Assembly (NCBI GenBank): GCA_037138755.1
Contig: JBAXHT010000003.1
Span: 1-64,000 of the forward strand
DNA length: 64,000 nt
From: Armatimonadota bacterium
GTDB lineage: Bacteria; Armatimonadota; Fimbriimonadia; Fimbriimonadales; Fimbriimonadaceae
Direction: 5' to 3'
Shown here: positions 45,166 through 51,574 of the stretch, piece after piece
How positions within the stretch are numbered: the first letter of the stretch is position 1
Layout: the number at the start of each line of letters is the position of its first letter
Program-made: the position numbers and the translations under genes
Notes under the pieces: generated by a model
The model's database searches: none
The model's input: the letters and a program-made list of their open reading frames with translations, nothing else
What the model was told of the DNA's origin: nothing

Positions 45166-45384
45166 TTACCGGGTTTCTAGCGACTTCTTCCTTTGCCCAA
45201 GGATGTATGCAACCACGCCGACAATTACGAGCAAGTCATCGATCCAGCCAACGACCGGCATCAGGTCAGGCAAGAAGTCGAAAGGGAACAGTATGTACAG
45301 AACACCTAAGGCTGCCGCGATGCGGACGCCCTTGGGGTTCTTCGGATTCCGAGCGGCTTCCGCGAGCCGAACACCACGGTTCAC
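45166..45384 (-). CDS. YkvA/DUF1232 small membrane protein
   Basis: 72 residues, GTG start. A basic N-terminus, then VRIAAALGVLYILFPFDFLPDLMPVVGWIDDLLVIVGVVAYIL: the YILxPxDxxPDxxPxxGxxDD signature of DUF1232 is exact. These are small membrane proteins of unknown function. Middle gene of a three-gene minus-strand cluster with an M48 protease and the TPR/GGDEF-like protein. Confidence 0.85.
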   Translation of the reverse strand: MNRGVRLAEAARNPKNPKGVRIAAALGVLYILFPFDFLPDLMPVVGWIDDLLVIVGVVAYILGQRKKSLETR

Positions 45385-45389
45385 ACTCT

Positions 45390-46241
45390 TTAAGACTTGC
45401 CGCCAGACTTGGGCGTTACACCCTTGGGGATTTTGGCCTGGCGCATAGCCTCGGTCTCAAAAGGCAATGGTCGTAGCGCAGGATAACTTCGACCCGGGTT
45501 TTTCTTCAGAGTATCCGCGGCAAGGGTCCGAATCTTCTTGATTCGGTTAACGTCGTCTGGGTGGGTCGAAAGCCACTCTGGACCGGACCCCGCTCCTTTC
45601 ATTGCCCTAAACATCTCGAAGACTCGAGCCATCCCTTCAGGGTTGTAGCCGGCCTGCACGACGTGGCGGAATCCGTACTCATCCGACTCCCTTTCCTGGC
45701 CACGTCCGTTTGCAACGTCGACGCCAATTTGCTTTATCGCCTGTAGCACAGTCATCTGTTGCTGTCTAACTCCAAAGATTGAACCTAAAATTAGCAATCC
45801 AGCCTCTTTCTCTTGAGCCGAGTTCACTGCGCTAGCCCAGTGCTCTCGGCGAATATGAATAATCTCGTGCCCCATGACTCCGGCCAGCTCATCAATCGTC
45901 TGAAACTTGTCGATCAACCCGGTATAGAAAAAGATAGGCCCACCCGGGATCGCAAACGCGTTCACTTCTTTGGAGTCAATCACATCAAATGTAAAGACCC
46001 AAGGTTCGCTCTTCTTCTCTGCGGCCGAGCGAGTATCCAGGATTTGTTGGCCGACCTGTCGCAATAACTTGACCCTTGGATCGCTCTCAGGAAGAATTTT
46101 CTCCTTCTTTCGGAGCTCGGCCGCATACTCGGCACCCGCTTTGATTTGCTCCTCCTTGGAAGGCTTGAACATTTGGGCGGTAGCTCCACTGACCATTCCG
46201 GCGAGAACAAGTGGAAGTGCAAGAAATCTCATAGTGTCCAT
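45390..46241 (-). CDS. Secreted M48-family metalloprotease
   Basis: 283 residues with a signal peptide (MRFLALPLVLAGMVSGATAQ). The zinc site is H125-E-I-I-H129 with third ligand E185 in ESDEYG, and NAFAIPGG precedes it, all typical of M48B (BepA/LoiP-like) peptidases that do quality control in the cell envelope. No TPR tail; the C-terminus is basic and unstructured. Likely first gene of the operon with the DUF1232 and TPR/GGDEF-like genes. Confidence 0.9.
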   Translation of the reverse strand: MDTMRFLALPLVLAGMVSGATAQMFKPSKEEQIKAGAEYAAELRKKEKILPESDPRVKLLRQVGQQILDTRSAAEKKSEPWVFTFDVIDSKEVNAFAIPGGPIFFYTGLIDKFQTIDELAGVMGHEIIHIRREHWASAVNSAQEKEAGLLILGSIFGVRQQQMTVLQAIKQIGVDVANGRGQERESDEYGFRHVVQAGYNPEGMARVFEMFRAMKGAGSGPEWLSTHPDDVNRIKKIRTLAADTLKKNPGRSYPALRPLPFETEAMRQAKIPKGVTPKSGGKS

Positions 46242-46469
46242 TTTACGACGTGCAACCCAGCCACAAGGCTTCTAAAGAGATGTTGCGAGAAATTCTGTAA
46301 AGTCTCGGAGTAGCGGAGCCAATGATATTTCTATCGCAGGGTGAAAATTCGATTCGTTCAGTAAAAAGGCAAACCTGGTAATTCAGCCTAAACCTAAAGA
46401 CTGCGCGGTAAGGAACCAACACTTTGCTTGGGAGCATCCCGGATCAGACTGGGTGATGAAAAACCAACT
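46242..46469 (+). promoter_or_regulatory. Leader of the pilin-like cluster
   Basis: 228 bases without a gene. AGGC(46369)-to-GCCT pairing encloses AAACCTGG, and further GC-rich inverted segments lie up to the pilin start. GGCAAACC and GCCTAAACC recall two half-motifs of c-di-GMP-I riboswitches, but spacing and the middle stem do not fit, so only a possible structured leader is claimed. Confidence 0.25.
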
Positions 46470-46823
46470 ATGAAGCGAAACAACAAGAAAAACCGAGGCT
46501 TTACCCTCGTCGAAATTATGATCGTGGTCCTTATTATCGGGATTCTCGCTGCGATCGCCGTCCCTAACTTCGTGAAGGCACGAGAATCGGCTCGACGCCA
46601 GACCTGTATCGGTAACCTGACGCAGATCAACTCGGCGAAAGAGCAGTGGGCAATGGACCAAAGGAAGACCAGCGGAGACGCTTGCGCTTCGACCGACGTT
46701 GCTCCTGCCTACATCAAGTCCTTCCCTGTATGCCCAGCTGGCGGTACCTATACCGTTGCGGTCATCGGAACCAACCCAAGTTGCACCAAGTCGGCAGCGC
46801 CTGACCTCCACGTGCTTCCGTAA
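46470..46823 (+). CDS. Type IV pilin-like protein 1
   Basis: 117 residues from ATG 46470. It has a standard prepilin leader: MKRNNKKNRG then FTLVEIMIVVLIIGILAAIAVPNF, with cleavage after Gly and Glu at +5. The globular part carries four cysteines (QTCIGN, DACAS, VCPAGG, PSCTK), probably disulfides, and ends at LHVLP. Proteins like this occur in many copies in Fimbriimonadales. Its role (pilus subunit or minor pilin of a secretion system) is unknown. Followed by its own strong terminator. Confidence 0.88.
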   Translation: MKRNNKKNRGFTLVEIMIVVLIIGILAAIAVPNFVKARESARRQTCIGNLTQINSAKEQWAMDQRKTSGDACASTDVAPAYIKSFPVCPAGGTYTVAVIGTNPSCTKSAAPDLHVLP

Positions 46824-46852
46824 GCTCCACCGGGATCTTACAACAACAGAAG

Positions 46853-46883
46853 TCCTCAACCAAGATTCTTGGTTGAGGATTTT
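46853..46883 (+). terminator. Terminator after pilin-like gene 1
   Basis: TCCTCAACCAAG (46853-46864) and CTTGGTTGAGGA (46868-46879) form a perfect 12-bp stem with a 3-base loop and are followed by TTTT. Confidence 0.9.
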
Positions 46884-46987
46884 CGATGAATGAGTGGGCT
46901 CAGCTTGGCGGATATGGAACGACTCTTACGGAAGGTTAATACCACTCGGCAGGAGCGATCAATGCACGCGGAACTGAGAGGAAATTA

Positions 46988-47350
46988 ATGAGCGCTATGA
47001 AACGAAACAACAAACAAAACCGGGGCTTCACCCTCGTCGAAATTATGATCGTCGTCCTGATCATCGGGATTCTTGCCGCAATCGCGGTTCCCAACTTTGT
47101 GAAAGCTCGAGAGTCGGCTCGCCGCCAGACTTGTATCACGAACCTGAAGCAAATCAACTCGGCAAAAGAGCAGTGGGCAATGGACCAAAGGAAAGCCAAC
47201 GGTGATGCTTGCGCATCTACCGACGTTGCTCCGAACTATCTTAAGTCGTTCCCAACCTGCCCAGCGGGTGGTACATACACCGTTGCCGTCATCGGTACAA
47301 ACCCCAGCTGCACCAAGTCCGCGGCGCCTGACTTGCACGTCCTTCCATAA
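46988..47350 (+). CDS. Type IV pilin-like protein 2
   Basis: 120 residues from ATG 46988, preceded by AGAGGAAATTA, the best ribosome site in the cluster. It is nearly identical to copy 1 (same leader RG/FTLVE, same four cysteines, same LHVLP end) with scattered changes such as TNLKQ for GNLTQ and PNYLK for PAYIK. This is a recent tandem duplication. It has its own leader of about 100 bp and its own terminator, so the two copies can be expressed independently. Confidence 0.9.
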   Translation: MSAMKRNNKQNRGFTLVEIMIVVLIIGILAAIAVPNFVKARESARRQTCITNLKQINSAKEQWAMDQRKANGDACASTDVAPNYLKSFPTCPAGGTYTVAVIGTNPSCTKSAAPDLHVLP

Positions 47351-47366
47351 CTTCGTTTTCAAGCAT

Positions 47367-47402
47367 AAAAACCTCGGCCGTGTGTGGTCGAGGTTTTTGT
47401 TT
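47367..47402 (+). terminator. Terminator after pilin-like gene 2
   Basis: AAAAACCTCGGCC (47367-47379) pairs with GGTCGAGGTTTTT (47386-47398) with one G-U pair and a 6-base loop, followed by a second T-run. Confidence 0.85.
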
Positions 47403-47439
47403 TTGTGGAGTTTGGAACTTCTGGCACCGATAACTAGGT

Positions 47440-47784
47440 ATGCGGCAACGCGCCTACACCTTGATGGAAATCATGATCGCGGTCTTGATCATGGGTGTGT
47501 TGGCGGCAGTTGCGATTCCGAATTTTGTAAATGCCCGTGTACGGGCGAGACAAAAGACCTGTATCAGCAACATGATCCAGCTAGAAACTGCGAAAGAGCA
47601 GTGGGCGACCGAGAACAAGAAGTCAACTGGAGATGCTTGTATGCTCTCCGACATCATCGGCCCTGGGTTGCATATCAGAACATCGCCGTCTTGTCCGGCG
47701 GGCGGAACGTATTCCGTGAATGCTGTGGGCACCAAGGCTTCCTGCACCCTGTCGGCAGCTCCCGAGTTGCACGCGCTGCCATGA
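47440..47784 (+). CDS. Type IV pilin-like protein 3
   Basis: 114 residues. The leader is only MRQRAYTLMEIMIAVLIMGVLAAVAIPNF: the Gly before the cleavage site is Ala and Phe+1 is Tyr (A/YTLME), so processing may be altered. Glu+5 is kept. The body follows copies 1 and 2 (KTCIS, AKEQWA, DACML, CPAGGTY, ASCTL, LHALP). The stop overlaps the next ATG (ATGA), the first of two such overlaps. Confidence 0.82.
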   Translation: MRQRAYTLMEIMIAVLIMGVLAAVAIPNFVNARVRARQKTCISNMIQLETAKEQWATENKKSTGDACMLSDIIGPGLHIRTSPSCPAGGTYSVNAVGTKASCTLSAAPELHALP

Positions 47785-48140
47785 GAACGAACATCAAGAG
47801 CAATGTCATTTTTGCTCTCATTCTCGGGGTTACCGCTATCGGTGTTCCTCAAATTGTTCCCGAAGGCCTGTTGACGCAAACAAGGTTTGGAAATTCTAGG
47901 GAGAACTCCAGGAAGCGCTGCTGCGTCGCCAATTTGGCCCAAATCCTCTCCGCAAAAGAACAGTGGGGTATAGACCACTACAAAAAGGAAGGTGCACAGA
48001 TGGTTTGGGGAGACATTGTAGGCCCATACATCAAGAACAAACCAACTTGCCCAGAGGGTGGTATTTATGTTCTCGGCAAGCTGGGTCGCAACCCGAAGTG
48101 CATCCAAGTGGGCTACGAAACCCCGCACGTTCTCCCATGA
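47781..48140 (+). CDS. Pilin-like protein 4, no prepilin signal
   Basis: 119 residues from ATG 47781 (ATGA overlap). The N-terminus MRTNIKSNVIFALILGVTAIGVPQIV is hydrophobic, but the G/FTLxE site and Glu+5 are gone. The body is still recognisable: RCCVANLAQILSAKEQWGID, YIKNKPTCPEGGIYVLGKLGRNPKC and a final PHVLP. It is either a membrane-anchored derivative or a decaying paralogue. The longer open frame to the left is not used. Confidence 0.72.
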   Translation: MRTNIKSNVIFALILGVTAIGVPQIVPEGLLTQTRFGNSRENSRKRCCVANLAQILSAKEQWGIDHYKKEGAQMVWGDIVGPYIKNKPTCPEGGIYVLGKLGRNPKCIQVGYETPHVLP

Positions 48141-48550
48141 AGATTTTTGTCCGTCCGGTATTGCTACTACTTGCCGTATTCGTTTGGGGCATCGTGGGAA
48201 ATCAAATTTTCGACCTTCGGCGCGCTAACATTCGGGATGTTGGCAGTGCGCGTTCTCGTTGTATCAGTCAACTTGTCCAACTGGAATCGGCGAAAGAGCA
48301 ATGGACAATGGACAACAAGGCGCAAAAGGGAGCCGAGGTTACTCTGGTTGACGTGATTCCTTCGTACATCCGAGTTTGCCCAATCTGCCCGCAACAGGGT
48401 ACATATCTCCTCGGCAAAGTTGGTGATCCAGTTCGTTGTATCGGCGCGAATTCCGATACTGCGCACGTCTTGCCCTCGGCGCCTTCCGCAAACCGAGAAC
48501 CGAAAACCCCCAAAGTGCCAAACTATAGAGCATGTCCCGACCGATTGTGA
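48137..48550 (+). CDS. Pilin-like protein 5, no prepilin signal
   Basis: 137 residues from ATG 48137, again with ATGA overlap. N-terminus MKIFVRPVLLLLAVFVWGIVGNQIF is a plain signal anchor. The family body remains: RCISQLVQLESAKEQWTMDNK, SYIRVCPICPQQGTYLLGKVG, VRCIG and AHVLP, then a 24-residue Pro-rich tail. The end overlaps the alaS start by 19 bp. Confidence 0.72.
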   Translation: MKIFVRPVLLLLAVFVWGIVGNQIFDLRRANIRDVGSARSRCISQLVQLESAKEQWTMDNKAQKGAEVTLVDVIPSYIRVCPICPQQGTYLLGKVGDPVRCIGANSDTAHVLPSAPSANREPKTPKVPNYRACPDRL

Positions 48551-51234
48551 CCGTCCGAGAGCTGCGCGAGAAATATCTGCGGTTTTTCGCCTCGAAGGGC
48601 CACATGATCCACGACTCTGGCTCGCTCATTCCCTACGACGTCACCGGACGCCTGGACGAGAGCCTCCTTTTCAACGGCGCGGGCATGGTGCAGTTCAAGC
48701 CCTACTTCCGAGGTGTCGCAACTCCGCCTCAAAAGCGGCTGACGACCGCCCAAAAGTGTGTGCGAACCGGTGACATCGACGAAGTTGGCGACGACAGCCA
48801 CCTCACCTTCTTCGAGATGCTCGGCAACTTCTCGTTCGGCGACTACTTTAAGAAGGAGGCCATCGATTACTCCTGGGAGTTCCTGACTTCCTCCGAATGG
48901 CTCGGCCTTGATCCGTCGCGGCTCTCTTTCACCGTCTTTGAAGATGATCAGGAAGCCTATGACTTCTGGTCCGCTCACCTCACCGCCGCCGGACTCGATC
49001 CCTCGGTCCGTATCTTTAAGCTCGGTGACGAAACAAACTACTGGCCCGCCGGCTCCTTCACCAAAGGTCCCCCCGGCCCCTGCGGCCCTAACTCCGAGAT
49101 GTTCTACTGGCAAGGCGCTGGCGATCCTCCGTCAGCCCCTTACACCACCGAAGACTGGTTGGCCGATGACGCCGCCAAGAACTGGCTGGAAATCTGGAAC
49201 GACGTCTTCATCCAATACGAGTGGCAGGGAACCGAGAGCGATAGCGGCTGGATCAAAACCGGCATGCCCAACCTCCCGTTCAACGGCATCGACACCGGAA
49301 TGGGCATCGAACGAACCGTCGCCGTCCTGAACGGCTACAAATCCGTCTACGACACCGACGCCTTTTCAGCGATCTTCGCCAAGTTGGACGAGCTTTGCTC
49401 CCCCTCTCCACAAGTGGAGAGGGGGTTGGGGGGTGAGGCAGTCACCGCCGCCCGCCGAATCATCGCCGACCACATCCGCACGGCCTGCTTCTGTATCGCC
49501 GACGGAATCCTTCCTGCCAACAACGGTCGAGGCTACGTCCTGCGCCGACTCATCCGCCGCGCTGTCCTCAAAGGCCAACGCACCCTCGGCTTCAACGACC
49601 TCTTCATGCACAACGTCGCCGACGCAGTGTTCGAGACCTTCGGTGGTCACTATAAGGAGCTCGCTGAACGAAAAGACATCATCGTAGAAACTCTCAAGAG
49701 CGAGGAAGAGCTGTTCCGACGCACTCTCAAACGAGGTTCTGAACTCCTCGAAGAAGCCATCTCGGATTTATCGGGCCAATCCGTCCTCTCCGGCCCCACG
49801 GCCTTCCAACTCTACGACACCTTCGGATTCCCCCTCGAAGTCACCCAAGAACTCTGCGCAGAGGCGGGAATCTCTGTCGACCTCGACGGCTTCAACCGAG
49901 CCATGCAGGAAGCCCAAGAGCGCAGCCGAGGCGCGCAGGGCGACAAGTCCGCCTACGGCGACCTTGAAGCCACCGAGGAACTCAAAACCGAAGACGCCCC
50001 TGACACCACCGAATTCCTCGGCTACTCCGCTACCGAGTCAGTGAGCAGTGTCACAAGAATCCGCCACACCGCCCCCGGCAAAGCCAAAGTTGCCCTCGAC
50101 CGAACCCCCTTCTACGCCGAAAGCGGCGGACAAACCGGCGACACTGGCATTATCGGTAGCTACCGCGTCACCAACACCACCAAAAGCGCAGGCATCTTCT
50201 GGCATGACATCGAAGGTGAGAACATGGAATGGCTCCTCGGAAACGACGTGGAAGTGCGAGTCGAAAGCCCACGCAGGAGCAAAACTCAGCGGCACCATAC
50301 CGCGACCCACCTCCTCCAAGCCGCCCTCCGTCACCACCTCGGAACCAGCGTGAACCAGGCGGGAAGCTATAACGGCCCCGACAACCTCCGCTTCGACTTC
50401 ACCCACGGCAAAGCCCTCTCCCAAGAAGAGATCGCTAAGGTTGAGCAAACGGTCAACGAAGAAATCCTCAAAAACACGACCGTAACAACCTACGCCGACC
50501 TCCCCATCGCCGAAGCGAAAGCCAAAGGCGCAATGGCCCTCTTCGGCGAAAAATACGGCGACAAAGTCCGCATGGTCGAGATCGGCGAGTTCAGCAAAGA
50601 GCTCTGCGGAGGAACCCACGTGCGCACCACCGGCGAAATCGGCCTCTTCAAAATTGTCAGCGAAAGCAGCGCCGCCAGCGGAGTCCGCCGAATCGAAGCC
50701 GTCTGCGGCGAGGCCGCGTACGCCCTCGTCAACCAGCAGCAGAGCGACCTCAAAGAAGCCGCCGCCCTCCTCAAGACGAACCCCAAAGAGATTGTCCAAG
50801 CCGTCGAAAAGACCCTTGAACAGCTCAAAGAAGAGCGCAAGAAGCGAGAGAAAGCCGAAATGGCCGCGATGAGTGGAGAAAGCACAAAGCAAGAAACCAC
50901 CAACATTAACGGCATCGAGCTCTGGGTGAAAAACTTCGGCGACGCCGACCAAAAGGTGGCGTCCCAAGCTATTGACAACGAGGCCAACGGGAAACCCGCC
51001 CAGGTGACCCTCGGAGCTGTCGTCGGCGAAAAGATCACGTTCATGTGCAAAGTCGGCCCCGACGCCCTAGCCAAGGGAGCCCATGCGGGGAACATCCTGC
51101 GCGAAGTCGCGAAGATCGCGGGTGGTGGTGGAGGCGGTCAAGCCGCGTTTGCAACCGCGGGTGGCCGAGACGCCACCAAAGTCGAAGAAGCCCTTAGCGC
51201 CGCCGCCGCGATCCTAACCGATCAGCTTTCCTAA
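48532..51234 (+). CDS. alaS: Alanine-tRNA ligase
   Basis: 900 residues. Class II catalytic domain (KYLRFFASKGHMIHDSGSLIP, RTGDIDEVGDDSHLTFFEMLGNFSFGDYF), editing domain with HHTATHLL and the zinc motif CGGTHV, and the Gly-rich C-terminal C-Ala domain (GGGGGGQAAF). Codons end mostly in C, unlike most genes upstream. Residues ~288-302 (CSPSPQVERGLGGEA) are encoded by a palindromic repeat inserted in frame. It starts inside the end of the last pilin-like gene. Confidence 0.96.
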   Translation: MSRPIVTVRELREKYLRFFASKGHMIHDSGSLIPYDVTGRLDESLLFNGAGMVQFKPYFRGVATPPQKRLTTAQKCVRTGDIDEVGDDSHLTFFEMLGNFSFGDYFKKEAIDYSWEFLTSSEWLGLDPSRLSFTVFEDDQEAYDFWSAHLTAAGLDPSVRIFKLGDETNYWPAGSFTKGPPGPCGPNSEMFYWQGAGDPPSAPYTTEDWLADDAAKNWLEIWNDVFIQYEWQGTESDSGWIKTGMPNLPFNGIDTGMGIERTVAVLNGYKSVYDTDAFSAIFAKLDELCSPSPQVERGLGGEAVTAARRIIADHIRTACFCIADGILPANNGRGYVLRRLIRRAVLKGQRTLGFNDLFMHNVADAVFETFGGHYKELAERKDIIVETLKSEEELFRRTLKRGSELLEEAISDLSGQSVLSGPTAFQLYDTFGFPLEVTQELCAEAGISVDLDGFNRAMQEAQERSRGAQGDKSAYGDLEATEELKTEDAPDTTEFLGYSATESVSSVTRIRHTAPGKAKVALDRTPFYAESGGQTGDTGIIGSYRVTNTTKSAGIFWHDIEGENMEWLLGNDVEVRVESPRRSKTQRHHTATHLLQAALRHHLGTSVNQAGSYNGPDNLRFDFTHGKALSQEEIAKVEQTVNEEILKNTTVTTYADLPIAEAKAKGAMALFGEKYGDKVRMVEIGEFSKELCGGTHVRTTGEIGLFKIVSESSAASGVRRIEAVCGEAAYALVNQQQSDLKEAAALLKTNPKEIVQAVEKTLEQLKEERKKREKAEMAAMSGESTKQETTNINGIELWVKNFGDADQKVASQAIDNEANGKPAQVTLGAVVGEKITFMCKVGPDALAKGAHAGNILREVAKIAGGGGGGQAAFATAGGRDATKVEEALSAAAAILTDQLS
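49397..49438. repeat. Palindromic repeat inside alaS
   Basis: CCCCCTCTCCAC (49400-49411), AA, GTGGAGAGGGGG (49414-49425), then TTGGGGGGTGAGG. A perfect 12-bp inverted repeat with a trailing GGGTGAGG tail resembles a palindromic repeat seen between genes of many bacteria. It adds about 14 codons without breaking the frame. Confidence 0.75.
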
Positions 51235-51397
51235 GCCGAACCCGGATCAAGCCGCCAACTCCAACCGTCAGAGCCGCCAAAGAAGCCGGCTCTAACGATT
51301 GAGACTCACGAGGAGCCATTGATCCGAACATCGCCGGAGCATCCGCCCGCGCTCCTGCCGGAACCAAAACCATCACCGCAACCACCAGTTTCAACAT
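51194..51397 (-). CDS. Tiny PEP-CTERM-like protein
   Basis: 67 residues from ATG 51397 (MLKLVVAVMVLVPAGARADA is a good signal peptide). After only ~15 residues comes SLEPASLAALTVGVGGLIRVRLRKA, which has the order of a PEP-CTERM tail: EP-A, hydrophobic helix, basic end. The protein is thus almost only export and sorting signals. The 3' end overlaps alaS by 41 bp. It may be a remnant of a larger protein or a short surface peptide. About 177 bp up to argS show nothing else. Confidence 0.5.
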   Translation of the reverse strand: MLKLVVAVMVLVPAGARADAPAMFGSMAPRESQSLEPASLAALTVGVGGLIRVRLRKADRLGSRRRR

Positions 51398-51574
51398 CGT
51401 TAACCCGATGGATGACAGCTGCAAGATTCATGCCATTGAAGGCAGGGTGAACTCGAAAGTCGGAAGCCTGCCGCTAGTATGTGGGACTGCCTGATGCGAA
51501 CGCGCGCCCCGAGCCGTTCGACCGCCTCCAACTTCCGACTTCTGACATCCAACCTGACGAAGTAAACTACTGCC

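Noticed and set aside
46360-46469. c-di-GMP-I riboswitch
   Set aside because: Only two short half-motifs match; the spacing is too short and the GAAA-capped stem and GGGACGCAAAG segment are missing. Kept only as a low-interest leader observation.
47202-47780. N-terminal extension of pilin-like protein 4 (312 residues)
   Set aside because: It overlaps pilin copies 2 and 3 in another frame; the ATG at 47781 gives an ATGA overlap and a sensible anchor.
50038-50967. 309-residue minus-strand open frame
   Set aside because: Shadow of alaS in a C-ending-codon region; no family-like motifs.
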